Below the pieces are notes generated by a model that was not told the DNA's origin, ran no database searches, and saw only the letters and a list, made by a program, of their open reading frames with translations. This document shows, piece by piece, positions 17,727 through 26,698 of a stretch of 64,000 nt of DNA. This stretch comes from Bacterioplanoides pacificum (GTDB lineage Bacteria > Pseudomonadota > Gammaproteobacteria > Pseudomonadales > Oceanobacteraceae): assembly GCF_042648445.1 (NCBI RefSeq), contig NZ_JBHRYB010000005.1, positions 372,001 through 436,000 on the forward strand, read 5' to 3'. The position numbers and the translations under genes were made by a program. The first letter of the stretch is position 1; each line of letters begins with the position of its first letter.

Positions 17727-18008
17727 TCAGGCCGTCAGTATGGTGATTTTTTCCTGCTGTTGCAGAATCGGCTGAATCGCCCCAATCACTTCACGGCGGG
17801 TATCGGAGTGGGACCACTGACTCCAGGCTTCCAGACTTTGCCAGTTAGTAATGATCACACGGTGATTGGCGTTCTGAGCATCTTTGTAGGTCGCTCCCGA
17901 CACATAACCTTCTGCTTCCAGCATGGTGCGCAGCGTATTTTTGATCGCAGCTTCATAGGTGCTTTCCATGCCATCGGCAATCACGCGCTCAATAATAACC
18001 TTAATCAT
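17727..18008 (-). CDS. ABM-domain (antibiotic biosynthesis monooxygenase-like) protein
   Basis: A 93-residue single-domain ferredoxin-like-fold protein. The pattern IIERVIADGME at the start, a central EGYVSGATYKD strand-turn, and ITNWQSLEAWSQWSHSDTRR are typical of ABM proteins, which act as small monooxygenases on quinols or haem-like substrates or as stress proteins of unclear chemistry. It is divergent from the Fur-box-preceded receptor operon. Its start lies about 170 bases from that Fur box, so shared regulation is possible but not shown. Confidence 0.75.
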   Translation of the reverse strand: MIKVIIERVIADGMESTYEAAIKNTLRTMLEAEGYVSGATYKDAQNANHRVIITNWQSLEAWSQWSHSDTRREVIGAIQPILQQQEKITILTA

Positions 18009-18173
18009 CAGTTGATTTTCCTTTCTTGCGGCTTGGTGTGTTGGTTACCTATAAGCATAACCAAAGGTGTCCCGGCTTTGTATGTTTGCGTCAAAAATCC
18101 TGAATATTTGCCGGGAGCTGCATCTTGTTGATACGCACTTGCTATTGATAATTGACAAAACATTACAATAAAT

Positions 18174-18195
18174 ATTAATGATAAGGATTCTCATT
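18174..18195. promoter_or_regulatory. Fur box before the TonB-dependent receptor operon
   Basis: The sequence ATTAATGATAAGGATTCTC matches the 19-base Fur consensus at 14 positions, and the dyad AATGATAAGGATTCTCATT (18177-18195) is clear. It lies about 100 bases before the receptor start. AT-rich sequence just before it (GATAATTGAC, 18147-18156) may hold the promoter. Confidence 0.7.
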
Positions 18196-18296
18196 GATAT
18201 TTATTGGCGTAGTATCCGCCGCGGATCATCGACCGGCTGTGGCCGGGTTTATTATCGCAAACAACCGTTTTGGCGGTTGCTTTACAGGATATTGTC

Positions 18297-20645
18297 ATGA
18301 ACACACGTGTGCGTTTTTCCCGCAATCTGATTTCTCTGGTGGTCGCTTCGGCCGGTCTGTCACTGGCGACTGCTCAGGCGCAGGCAACGGAAGAAAATGG
18401 GGTTAATTTGTCCGATATGGTGGTGTCGGCTTCCGGCTTTGAACAGAAACTGGTGGAGGCGCCGGCCAGTATTTCTGTGATATCGCAACAGGAATTGCGT
18501 TCTCGTCCGTATATGACACTGCTGGATATTGTGCGTGAACTGGAAGGTGTGGATGTGGGTGAAACCCGCGATAAAACCGGCCAGGGCAGTGTTTCCATCC
18601 GTGGTATGGGTGGCGATTATACGCTGCTGTTAATTGACGGCCGTCGCCAGAACAATCACGGCGATATTTATCCGAATAACTTTGGTGGTAACCAGTTTAA
18701 CTATGTGCCACCGCTGGACGCCATCGAACGGGTGGAAGTGATCCGTGGCCCGGCATCCACCTTATATGGCGCTGATGCGATTGGTGGTGTGATCAATATC
18801 ATCACAAAAAAAATGACCGACGAGTGGAGCGGTTCGGCGACCATCAGCCGTACCTTCCAGGAAGTGGACGAATACGGCGATGACACCACTGCTGATTTCA
18901 CTGTGTCCGGTCCGTTAATCGATAACACCCTGGCGATGGAAGTGCGCGGTAGCTTTTATCAGCGCGATGCCAACGAGCCGGAATACGATTCCGTCACCAA
19001 TCCGGCAGGCCAGCAACAAACCCGTGAGCTGGGTTTTGGCAGTGGCGGTAAAACCGTCGACAGCGAAAACCAAAGCGTCGGTGGTGGTATCAACTGGCAA
19101 ATTGATAACCGTCAGCTGCTGACCCTGGACGTTGATTTCTGGAAGCAGCAGTACGACAACAAACCACTGCCGGATGGTTCTTTCCCGTTGGGCACCGTTG
19201 ATAGCATCGACACGCTGTGGAGTAGTCGTGGCCCACGCGTCGGTTATGCCAAAGACCAGGAATTCACCCGCCAGCAAATCGCCATCGCTCATGAAGGTGA
19301 ATGGTCGTTTGGTAACAGCTGGATCTCTTTGCAGCACATTAATAGCGCCAATGAAGGCCGGACGCTGCCGTTATCGGTAGCCGAGCGTCAGGAATTTAAA
19401 ACCATTTACGATGGCACCGGAGCCTATGCCGGAATGAGCGAGCAGGAACGCCGTGATATTGCGGCACAAAAATTCCTGCCGCGTCCTGAGCGCACCATGG
19501 AAAGCCGCCAGTATACCCTGGATGCCAAGCTGGAAATTCCGGTAGACGATTTTTACGGCCGTCATAACGTCATTGTTGGCGGTCAGCTGATTCAGGGTGA
19601 GTTGGAAGACAGTGTGTTTGGTATGGAAGACGGCAATGTGGGTGAGTTATCCGATTTCACCATGTTTTCGTTATTTGCCGAGGATAACTGGAACCTGATA
19701 CCGGATGTGACGTTAACCGCCGGTTTGCGCTACGACGACCACGACCAGTTTGGCTCAAATGTCAGCCCGCGGTTGTACGCCGTGTACCTGCTGGACGACA
19801 ACTGGACCGTTAAAGGGGGTGTGGCAACGGGCTATAAAACGCCGAAAACCACCGATTTGTACAACGGTGTAACTGGTTTTGGTGGCCAGGGCACCCGACC
19901 CTTTGCCGGTAACCCGGACCTGGAACCAGAGAAAAGTGTTAACAGTGAACTGGCGGTGTACTGGCAGAGCCTGAACGGCGATCACGATTTTAATATCACC
20001 CTGTTTAAAAACGATTTTAAAGACAAAATCGTTAGCGGCGATGAAGTACCTTCCTGTGAAACCAGCGGTGGTGTTAAGCCGTGCGTAAATATTGGGGGCT
20101 ACGAAGATCTGAATGCCGGTATTTTCAGCCAGAAAGTGAACATCGATGAAGCGGAAATTCAGGGTGTCGAACTGGCCGGTAGCACGGCGCTGGGGTATGG
20201 CCTGACGCTGCGTGGTAATTACACCTACACCGATTCTGAACAGAAAAGCGGGACACAAAAAGGTTATCCGTTAAACGGAACGGCGAAAAACATGGCCAAT
20301 GCCACCCTCGACTGGCAGGCCAATGATGCCGTCAGCCTGTACCTGACGATGGAGCATCGCAGTGACCGCTTCCGTGGCTTTGGACGCAGAGGCCTGAATG
20401 AAGGTAAAAACGGCGCCAAATATTTTGATGAGTATCAGGTATTTCACCTTGGTATGAACTACACGGTGTCTGACAATCTGAGCTTCAGCGGTCGTATTAA
20501 TAACCTGCTGGATCAGGATTTCACCAGCTACGAAGTGGAATTTGAAGACGACGGCAACGGCGGTTACGACCTGAAGGCCTACGACGATTACAACAACAAA
20601 GACAAACGTCGCAACCTGTGGCTCAGCATGAACGTTAAGTTCTGA
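18297..20645 (+). CDS. TonB-dependent outer-membrane siderophore receptor (CirA/FepA/IrgA-like)
   Basis: Outer-membrane receptor of 782 residues. A signal peptide (cleavage after AQA, near residue 28) precedes the TonB-box region (LSDMVVSASG) and the plug domain with SIRGMGG, LLLIDGRRQ and VEVIRGPASTLYGADAIGGVINI. The barrel ends NVKF with terminal phenylalanine. The loop pair CETSGGVKPC resembles the disulfide loop of FepA/IrgA-type catecholate receptors, but the ligand is not proven. The ATG at 18297 follows ACAGGA and leads directly into the signal peptide; an upstream in-frame extension to 18270 is unlikely. A Fur box lies upstream, and a strong hairpin lies between it and the downstream genes. 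Confidence 0.92.
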   Translation: MNTRVRFSRNLISLVVASAGLSLATAQAQATEENGVNLSDMVVSASGFEQKLVEAPASISVISQQELRSRPYMTLLDIVRELEGVDVGETRDKTGQGSVSIRGMGGDYTLLLIDGRRQNNHGDIYPNNFGGNQFNYVPPLDAIERVEVIRGPASTLYGADAIGGVINIITKKMTDEWSGSATISRTFQEVDEYGDDTTADFTVSGPLIDNTLAMEVRGSFYQRDANEPEYDSVTNPAGQQQTRELGFGSGGKTVDSENQSVGGGINWQIDNRQLLTLDVDFWKQQYDNKPLPDGSFPLGTVDSIDTLWSSRGPRVGYAKDQEFTRQQIAIAHEGEWSFGNSWISLQHINSANEGRTLPLSVAERQEFKTIYDGTGAYAGMSEQERRDIAAQKFLPRPERTMESRQYTLDAKLEIPVDDFYGRHNVIVGGQLIQGELEDSVFGMEDGNVGELSDFTMFSLFAEDNWNLIPDVTLTAGLRYDDHDQFGSNVSPRLYAVYLLDDNWTVKGGVATGYKTPKTTDLYNGVTGFGGQGTRPFAGNPDLEPEKSVNSELAVYWQSLNGDHDFNITLFKNDFKDKIVSGDEVPSCETSGGVKPCVNIGGYEDLNAGIFSQKVNIDEAEIQGVELAGSTALGYGLTLRGNYTYTDSEQKSGTQKGYPLNGTAKNMANATLDWQANDAVSLYLTMEHRSDRFRGFGRRGLNEGKNGAKYFDEYQVFHLGMNYTVSDNLSFSGRINNLLDQDFTSYEVEFEDDGNGGYDLKAYDDYNNKDKRRNLWLSMNVKF

Positions 20646-20670
20646 TTATTGTTCCGTTGTAATCCGGGTA

Positions 20671-20709
20671 ACACGCGCAGAGCTGCTCTGCGCGTGTTTT
20701 GTTGTTTTT
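20671..20709 (+). terminator. Strong hairpin after the receptor gene
   Basis: Nearly perfect 13-base arms, ACACGCGCAGAGC and GCTCTGCGCGTGT, followed by TTTGTTGTTTTT. It would stop or attenuate most transcripts after the receptor, leaving lower expression of the downstream reductase genes. Confidence 0.75.
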
Positions 20710-20769
20710 ATCGGTGGTCGTTGTCGACAAGCCAGCGACCGCTGAAACGCTGAAAAATAAAGGCAAAAC

Positions 20770-21369
20770 GTGGCAGTTAAATTTCCGGCTTTTTTGGGCA
20801 CTGTACGCCAGTGGCACTGGATCAGCTCAGCCGTTTGTCTGGTGGGCATGCTGTTATTTGCGGTTACCGGCATTACTTTAAATCACGCTGGCGATATCGA
20901 AGCCAGCCCGGTGGTTACCACCCAGGAACTGACCCTGACGCCCGGTTTAACCGCACTGCTGGCCCGGCGTGATCACGGCGCGTTACCCGGCGCCTTACGC
21001 CAGTGGTTATTGCAGCATGATATCCGTGTGCCTGAGCGCGCAGCGGAATGGGACGACGACGAAATTTATCTGGCGTTACCTCAGCCTGGTGGTGATGCCT
21101 GGCTCAGCATTGAGCGCGACAGTGGTGAATTAATTTACGAACACACCAGCCGTGGTGTGATTTCGTATTTAAATGACCTGCATAAAGGCCGCAATACCAG
21201 TGTTGCCTGGAGCTGGTTTATCGATATTTTTTCGCTGTTGTGTGTGATTTTTTCGTTATCGGGATTGTGGCTGTTAGCCCGCTACGCCCAGCAGCGCCCG
21301 GGCAGCTGGCCGCTGGTGGTGCTGGGAGCGTTAATCCCGCTGTTAATTATTATTCTGACCTTTCATTAA
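20770..21369 (+). CDS. PepSY-associated TM-helix membrane protein
   Basis: A 199-residue inner-membrane protein. First helix about residues 17-37 (ISSAVCLVGMLLFAVTGITLNHAG), a periplasmic domain with a PepSY-like ...WLSIERDSGELIYE... pattern, a conserved LNDLHKGRN motif, and two C-terminal helices. This is the build of the PepSY_TM-like proteins encoded next to siderophore receptors and DUF2271/DUF4198 genes, thought to help reduce or release iron in the periplasm (inference). The start is GTG at 20770 with AAAGG upstream. Confidence 0.8.
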   Translation: MAVKFPAFLGTVRQWHWISSAVCLVGMLLFAVTGITLNHAGDIEASPVVTTQELTLTPGLTALLARRDHGALPGALRQWLLQHDIRVPERAAEWDDDEIYLALPQPGGDAWLSIERDSGELIYEHTSRGVISYLNDLHKGRNTSVAWSWFIDIFSLLCVIFSLSGLWLLARYAQQRPGSWPLVVLGALIPLLIIILTFH

Positions 21370-21378
21370 GGAGTGTGT

Positions 21379-21903
21379 ATGACGAACGTGTTAAAACGGA
21401 TTGGAGGCCTGACGCTGGCCGCCGGTATCAGTGTGGGCAGTCAGGCGCAGGAGCTGACGGTAACACTGGAAATCCCCGCCATGAGCGTTGCTGAATACCA
21501 CAAGCCTTACGTTGCTGTTTGGCTGGAGCACAAACAAAGCAAGCAGGTACACAACATGGCGGTGTGGTACGACACCGATATGAAAAATGCCGAAGGTGAA
21601 AAATGGCTTAAAGACATGCGCCAGTGGTGGCGACGCAGCGGTCGCAGCCTGGCCATGCCGGTCGATGGCGTTAGCGGTGCGACCCAGGGCCCGGGGCAAT
21701 ACGACCTGAGCTGGTCGGCCGGAGACTCCCGGTTAGAGCAACTGGTGGCCGGTGACTATCGCTTACGGGTCGAGGCGGCACGGGAAGTCGGCGGGCGGGA
21801 ATTGGTCAATATTCCGTTCAGCTGGCCACCGGCCAAACGCCAGACGCTGAAGGCCAGCGGTGAATCGGAACTGGCTGATATCAGCCTGACTCTGGTGCCC
21901 TGA
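21379..21903 (+). CDS. DUF2271 periplasmic protein
   Basis: A 174-residue exported protein with a signal peptide ending at SQAQ. The mature part contains the DUF2271 pattern: YHKPYVAVWLEH, a KWLKDMRQWWRR segment, and a VDGVSGATQGPG loop. I use the ATG at 21379, which follows AAGGAG (21368-21373) at five bases. Function is unknown; the family recurs in iron-receptor operons with the PepSY and DUF4198 genes seen on either side here. Confidence 0.82.
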   Translation: MTNVLKRIGGLTLAAGISVGSQAQELTVTLEIPAMSVAEYHKPYVAVWLEHKQSKQVHNMAVWYDTDMKNAEGEKWLKDMRQWWRRSGRSLAMPVDGVSGATQGPGQYDLSWSAGDSRLEQLVAGDYRLRVEAAREVGGRELVNIPFSWPPAKRQTLKASGESELADISLTLVP

Positions 21904-21965
21904 TAGCGCATCAATCGACGGCTAACCCCGTGCTTCAACTATTTATTCAATAAAAGGAAGACATA

Positions 21966-22787
21966 ATGGCTTTTTCATTCAAACCCCTGTTACTCAGCAC
22001 TCTGGTACTGGCCAGCGCCAGCACCCAGGCCCACCGGTTATGGATTTTACCGGACGTCACTGTGTTATCCGGTGACAATCCGGCGGTCACCTTTGATGCC
22101 GCGGTATCCAACAGCATCTTTAATTTTGATCACGTCGCGCTGCGCACCGATGGTATTCGTATCAGCGCTCCGGATGGCAGTGCGGTCGAGCCGGAAAACG
22201 TGGCCAAAGGTAAGTTCCGCAGTGTGTTCGACTTGAGCCTGGATCAACCGGGCAGCTATCGCGTGTTTATGACCATGCAAGGCATGAACGCGTTCTGGAA
22301 AGACGCCAATGGCAAGCGTCATATGTTCCCCGGTCGGGGTAAAACTGCCAGTGCCGAGGAGATTTTAAACGCCATTCCGAAAGACCAGGAAGTGCGCATT
22401 GTTGAGAGCTACCGTCGTGCAGAAACCTTCGTCACCGCCGGGGCGCCAAGCGACAACGTACAACGCATCCGTGGTGAAGGGGTGGAATTAAAAGCCAGCA
22501 CCCACCCGAACGATCTGTACGCTGGTGAAAGCGCACAGTTTGCTCTGATGTTAAACGGTGAGCCGCTGAAAGGGGCTGACATTACCCTGATTAAAGAAGG
22601 TACCCGCTACCGCGACAGCCAGAACGAAATTCAGCTGACCAGTGATAAAAACGGTGCCTTCAGCATTAACTGGCAGGGTGCCGGGCGCTACTTTATGGAA
22701 GCGGAATATAAAGACGCAAACGCCACTAAACCGGCCACTGAGCGCAGTGTCAGTTACACCGCGGTGTTTGAGGTGTTACCCGACTGA
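21966..22787 (+). CDS. DUF4198 periplasmic protein
   Basis: A 273-residue protein with a signal peptide (cleavage after TQA near residue 22), beginning its mature part HRLWILPD, the N-terminal histidine pattern typical of DUF4198 (NikM/GH25-like) proteins, which suggests a metal site. A beta-rich C-terminal domain with GRYFMEAEY follows. An AAAAGGAAG ribosome binding site precedes the ATG. Its TGA overlaps the next ATG, so the reductase is translationally coupled. Likely helps metal handling in the periplasm; not demonstrated. Confidence 0.82.
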   Translation: MAFSFKPLLLSTLVLASASTQAHRLWILPDVTVLSGDNPAVTFDAAVSNSIFNFDHVALRTDGIRISAPDGSAVEPENVAKGKFRSVFDLSLDQPGSYRVFMTMQGMNAFWKDANGKRHMFPGRGKTASAEEILNAIPKDQEVRIVESYRRAETFVTAGAPSDNVQRIRGEGVELKASTHPNDLYAGESAQFALMLNGEPLKGADITLIKEGTRYRDSQNEIQLTSDKNGAFSINWQGAGRYFMEAEYKDANATKPATERSVSYTAVFEVLPD

Positions 22788-24208
22788 TGCTGGCGCTGCA
22801 ACCGTACCTGTCAGCCGGCCTGTTAGTGCTGGGCTATCTGCTGTTTTGCCTCTGGTGTTATCGCCGTGTGTTATCGCAGACGCGGTTATTTAAACCGGCG
22901 GCAGACGATAACCCGGTGATACTGGTGGCGTATGCCAGTGAAGGTGGCCGGGCGCAGCAGTTGGCGCAACACACCGCCCGTCGCCTGAGCGGTCCGGCAC
23001 AGGGCCAGGTTGAATGCCTGGCGCTGAATCAGCTCAGTCTCGGCCGGTTGCAGCAATTACAGCAGCTTATTGTGGTGGCCAGCACCTATGGTGACGGTGA
23101 AGCGCCGGATAACGGCCGCTTGTTTTTACCACGGTTAGCCGCCGCGACATTGCCCGGGCTGAAGTTTGCCGTATTAGCGCTGGGTGATTCTGACTATCCG
23201 CAGTTTTGTGCCTTTGGCAAACAATTGCAGCAGCAGCTGATGCGCTGCGGCGCGCAGCCGCTGTTTGATCTGGTGTGTCTCGACCAGCAACAACCAGAGC
23301 AGCAGCCACTTCAACACTGGTGGCAAGGACTAGCGCAGGCCGGGTTGTACGCTGATACGTCAGATGAGGTTGCGGCAACGTTATCAGATGCCGCCCGGCC
23401 CCAGCTTCATGCCCGGCTCAGCCAGCGGCGGTTGCTTAATCCCGATACCGATGCGGATGGCCTGTACGAGCTGCAATTCCAGCCGGAAGATAAGCAGCCA
23501 GGTGCCTGGCCACTGTGGCAAGCTGGTGATATTGCCGAACTGACGTTGCCGGCCCGCCCGGGGCAGCCAGCACAAACACGGCAATACACCATCGCCTCGG
23601 TGCCGGAAGAGGGCGTGTTGCGGTTATTGGTGCGCCTGCAACATCAGACCGATGGCACCCCCGGGCTGGGCTCAGGCTGGTTGTGTCAGCAGCTGAATAT
23701 CGGTGAACAGGCCGTCTTTACCCGGCTTGATAACCCCGGCTTTCATGCCCCAGACGACAACACACCGTTAATTTTAATCGGCAACGGCTCCGGTCTGGCC
23801 GGTTTACGCGCGCATCTGGCGCAACGGCCGGCCAGCAGCCAGAACTGGTTGTTATTTGGCGAACGTTCGCCCTACCAAGACGCCATCTGGCAAGACACTC
23901 TGAAAGACTGGCTTAACGACGGCCGCTTACAACACCTTGATCTGGCGTTTTCGCGCTGGCACGGCGAGGATGGCGAAGCACTCAGCACACAACTGAGCGG
24001 CCAGTTACACAGTGGTTATGTGCAGCAGGCCCTGCAGGCTCAGCAGGCACGGCTGCAACACTGGCTGCAGCAAGGCGCCTGTATCTATGTCTGTGGCAGC
24101 CGCGTTGGAATGGCCCAGGACCTGGACGAGATGTTAACCACCCTGCTGGGCGAGCCGATGGTCGAGCAGCTGATACAAACACAGCGTTATCGCCGCGACG
24201 TCTATTAA
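22787..24208 (+). CDS. Membrane-anchored flavodoxin/FAD reductase (sulfite-reductase flavoprotein alpha-like)
   Basis: A 473-residue diflavin reductase. One N-terminal membrane helix (about residues 6-25) anchors it; a flavodoxin domain follows with the phosphate loop YASEGGRAQQ and ASTYGDGEAPDN, then the FAD-binding RQYTIAS motif and NADP-binding GNGSGLAGLR, ending in the CGSRVGMAQDLD helix. This is the same order as in sulfite reductase alpha and cytochrome P450 reductase. Closing a receptor/PepSY/DUF2271/DUF4198 operon, it most plausibly supplies electrons for reduction of imported ferric complexes; this is inferred from context. Confidence 0.82.
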   Translation: MLALQPYLSAGLLVLGYLLFCLWCYRRVLSQTRLFKPAADDNPVILVAYASEGGRAQQLAQHTARRLSGPAQGQVECLALNQLSLGRLQQLQQLIVVASTYGDGEAPDNGRLFLPRLAAATLPGLKFAVLALGDSDYPQFCAFGKQLQQQLMRCGAQPLFDLVCLDQQQPEQQPLQHWWQGLAQAGLYADTSDEVAATLSDAARPQLHARLSQRRLLNPDTDADGLYELQFQPEDKQPGAWPLWQAGDIAELTLPARPGQPAQTRQYTIASVPEEGVLRLLVRLQHQTDGTPGLGSGWLCQQLNIGEQAVFTRLDNPGFHAPDDNTPLILIGNGSGLAGLRAHLAQRPASSQNWLLFGERSPYQDAIWQDTLKDWLNDGRLQHLDLAFSRWHGEDGEALSTQLSGQLHSGYVQQALQAQQARLQHWLQQGACIYVCGSRVGMAQDLDEMLTTLLGEPMVEQLIQTQRYRRDVY

Positions 24209-24259
24209 GCCACTGCTGAAAACCCACCGCGAATAACCCGCCCCGAATACCCCATTACG

Positions 24260-24289
24260 GTAGGGTGGGTAAGCGCAGCGCTACCCACC
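24260..24289. repeat. 30-bp dispersed repeat, copy 1
   Basis: Begins GTAGGGTGGGTAAGCGCAGC and ends CCCACC. An inverted copy with one mismatch lies at 36489-36518. Similar 'GTAGGGTGGGTAAGCGCAGCG' elements are dispersed in many proteobacterial genomes. The rest of 24209-24466 shows no gene. Confidence 0.8.
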
Positions 24290-24466
24290 AATAACGGCTT
24301 TCAAAGCTGTGTCGTAGCGCTGCATCCCGGATACGGAGTTATCGCAGCCGTTCCAAGGCACTATCGCCGCTGGCAAACTGTATCGCAGCGACGTCATTAC
24401 CCTGGTAGTGGGTTTGCTGGGGAGGGGGCTGAGGTTGCTGAGAGTGGGGTGGTTAATGTCTCCTCA

Positions 24467-24482
24467 ATCATATACCAATGAT
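24467..24482. promoter_or_regulatory. Small inverted repeat upstream of the WYL regulator
   Basis: ATCAT, six bases, ATGAT, in AT-rich sequence 58 bases before the regulator start. BrxR/CapW-type regulators bind inverted repeats in their own promoter, so this is a candidate autoregulatory operator. A further TATGAT follows at 24494. Confidence 0.25.
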
Positions 24483-24539
24483 AAATAACTGCTTATGATC
24501 TGTTCCGGTTACGCAACATGGACACACCAGGAACACATC

Positions 24540-25448
24540 ATGACGGATCAGCAGCCTGCCTTATCATCTTCACCGCTGGATAAACGCCCTCAGGCGTGGC
24601 GCTTACTGGAGCTGGTGGCGCAATGGACCGGCCAGGTAAATACCAGCAATTTATGTTCGGCGTTTGGCATCAGCCGTCAGTCAGCCAGTGCATTACTCAA
24701 CGAATATCAGCAACAACATCCGGACAATCTCGATTATTGCCCCCGCGTCCGTGGTTATCAGCCCAGCGACGGCTTTCGTGTGTTTTACAGCCTGGGCAGC
24801 CTGGATGAATACAGCCGCCTGCCCGGTGTTAGCCAGATAACCGACGTGAGTGTGTCGCAAAATTCGACAAGTGCGCTGTATCACCTCAGCAGCGTCCATC
24901 ATCAACCACAACCACACAGTGTTCGGGCGATACTGCAGGCGATTAAAGGCCAGCAACGGCTGGATATTCATTACGCCAGTATCACCAGCCCGGAATTTGA
25001 AGAGCGTATTATCTCGCCCCACAGCCTGGTGCACGATGGCCAGCGCTGGCATGCCCGTGCCTGGTGTGAAAAAAACCAACAATTTCGCGACTTTGTATTG
25101 TCCCGGGTGCGCAATATTTTTGGTGTAGAAGGGGCGGCGCAGCAGAGCCAGAAGGAGGATGAGTTATGGCATCGTCAGGTCTCCTTTGCCATTCAGCCTG
25201 ATAGCCGCTTAAGCAGTGCGCAACAGGCCATTGTGGCGATGGACTACGATATGCAGCCACACAGCGCTGTCGACGGCCACGCCACATCAGGCTGGCAGCG
25301 TGTGTATCAGGTGCGTGCCGCTTTGTTAATGTACCTGCTGGCGCAGCTGCGCCTCGACCGCTATCGCGAAAACCCACAAGCGCAACAAATTGTACTCACC
25401 CCAGACAGCCATCAATCACTGACGGAGCAGGGGCTGTTATTACGCTAA
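24540..25448 (+). CDS. WYL-domain transcriptional regulator, BrxR/CapW-like
   Basis: A 302-residue protein with three parts: a winged helix-turn-helix (about residues 14-80, including SNLCSAFGISRQSASALLNEY), a WYL domain (about 120-205) with ISPHSLVHDGQRWHARAWC and FRDFVLSRV, and a C-terminal domain containing AALLMYLLAQLRLD. This order and the RWHxRAxC...FRDFVLSR signature match BrxR/CapW repressors that control BREX and CBASS defence loci. Here it lies 299 bases upstream of, and on the same strand as, the cas operon. The ATG at 24540 follows AGGAA; an in-frame start at 24495 is less likely. Control of the cas genes is inferred. Confidence 0.82.
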   Translation: MTDQQPALSSSPLDKRPQAWRLLELVAQWTGQVNTSNLCSAFGISRQSASALLNEYQQQHPDNLDYCPRVRGYQPSDGFRVFYSLGSLDEYSRLPGVSQITDVSVSQNSTSALYHLSSVHHQPQPHSVRAILQAIKGQQRLDIHYASITSPEFEERIISPHSLVHDGQRWHARAWCEKNQQFRDFVLSRVRNIFGVEGAAQQSQKEDELWHRQVSFAIQPDSRLSSAQQAIVAMDYDMQPHSAVDGHATSGWQRVYQVRAALLMYLLAQLRLDRYRENPQAQQIVLTPDSHQSLTEQGLLLR

Positions 25449-25720
25449 CAGGGGAGCAAAAGCAGATCGGTACACAAGGCACTGACACACCCCGGAGCTG
25501 AAATACTCTCGGGAGTGTCCAAAAATCTGACCTGTAAAAATCCCCAGCTATTGTCGTCATTATAAGGTTTTGGCTCAATAGCTCAGGCAGGACGCAGACA
25601 GGAAGTCAGTGCCAGGGTGCTGCTGATACCGCCCTATGTCGATGGTTGGCAAAAAAGGTAACAGCAAAAAAGGCACGACAGGGAAGTACAGGGAAGACAC
25701 GCTGCCAGGGATGGCAATTA

Positions 25721-25726
25721 TATAAT
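25721..25726 (+). promoter_or_regulatory. Candidate -10 box of the cas operon
   Basis: A perfect TATAAT 21 bases before the cas1 ATG. No recognisable -35 hexamer lies 16-18 bases upstream, so an activator or another promoter may be needed. The rest of the gap 25449-25720 has no coding signal. Confidence 0.4.
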
Positions 25727-25747
25727 TAAGGTTTGGTGGTCTGGGCT

Positions 25748-26698
25748 ATGGAGCAACTTACGGATTTAAAGGCGATATTGCATTCGAAGCGCGCCAATAT
25801 TTATTACCTGGAAAAATGCCGGGTGATGCAAAAAGATGGGCGAGTGCTGTATTTGACAGAAGCTCAGAACGAGAATCAATACTGGAATATACCGATCGCT
25901 AATACCACTTGTCTCCTCCTGGGCACAGGTACTTCCATTACCCAGGCGGCAATGAGGATGTTGGCACAGGCTGGGGTGTTGGTCGGTTTTTGTGGTGGCG
26001 GTGGAACACCGTTACTGATGGCCACAGAAATTGAATGGCTGACACCACAAAGTGAATACCGTCCGACCGAATATCTTCAGGGTTGGATGAGTTTTTGGTT
26101 TGATGATGAAAAACGTCTGTCCGCCGCAAAGCAGTTTCAGCAGGCGCGTATCCGTTTTATGCATAGGGTCTGGCATAAAGACCGGGACTTGCAGCAAGCA
26201 GGCTTTCGCATTGATGATGTTGATATCGACTCCTTGCTAAAGCACTTTTCTGCACAAATTGAAAGCGCAGAGAGCGTCACCGAATTGCTGCAGTGTGAAG
26301 CCCGGACCACCAAGCAGTTATATAAGATTGCCGTTAACCGCATCGGCTATGGCGATTTTACTCGTGAGCGTGATGCAGAAGACCTCGCGAACGCGTTTCT
26401 CAATCACGGCAATTATCTCGCTTACGGTTTGGCGGCGACTACCTTGTGGGTGCTGGGTATTCCCCATGGCTTTGCTGTGATGCATGGCAAAACCCGCCGT
26501 GGTGCATTGGTGTTTGATGTCGCAGATCTGATTAAAGACACTCTGATTCTTCCCTGGGCGTTTATCTGCGCTAAAGAGAATGCAACGGAACAGGAATTCC
26601 GCCAGCAGTGCCTGCAAGCGTTCACAGACCACAAGGCGTTAGAGTTCTTGTTTGACGAAGTAAAAAATACCGCTCTGACTGGCAGCTTTGAATCATGA
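25748..26698 (+). CDS. cas1: Type I-F CRISPR integrase Cas1
   Basis: Metal-dependent integrase that inserts new spacers, acting with the Cas2 part of Cas2-3. The sequence LHSKRANIYYLEKCRV near the start and WNIPIANTT are typical of the I-F branch. The probable catalytic residues are Glu184 (CEARTTKQLY), His246 (VMHGKTRRG), and Asp257/Asp260 (VFDVADL); their spacing agrees with known I-F Cas1. I take the ATG at 25748, giving 316 residues; an in-frame TTG five codons earlier is unlikely. Its stop overlaps the start of cas2-3. Confidence 0.97.
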   Translation: MEQLTDLKAILHSKRANIYYLEKCRVMQKDGRVLYLTEAQNENQYWNIPIANTTCLLLGTGTSITQAAMRMLAQAGVLVGFCGGGGTPLLMATEIEWLTPQSEYRPTEYLQGWMSFWFDDEKRLSAAKQFQQARIRFMHRVWHKDRDLQQAGFRIDDVDIDSLLKHFSAQIESAESVTELLQCEARTTKQLYKIAVNRIGYGDFTRERDAEDLANAFLNHGNYLAYGLAATTLWVLGIPHGFAVMHGKTRRGALVFDVADLIKDTLILPWAFICAKENATEQEFRQQCLQAFTDHKALEFLFDEVKNTALTGSFES

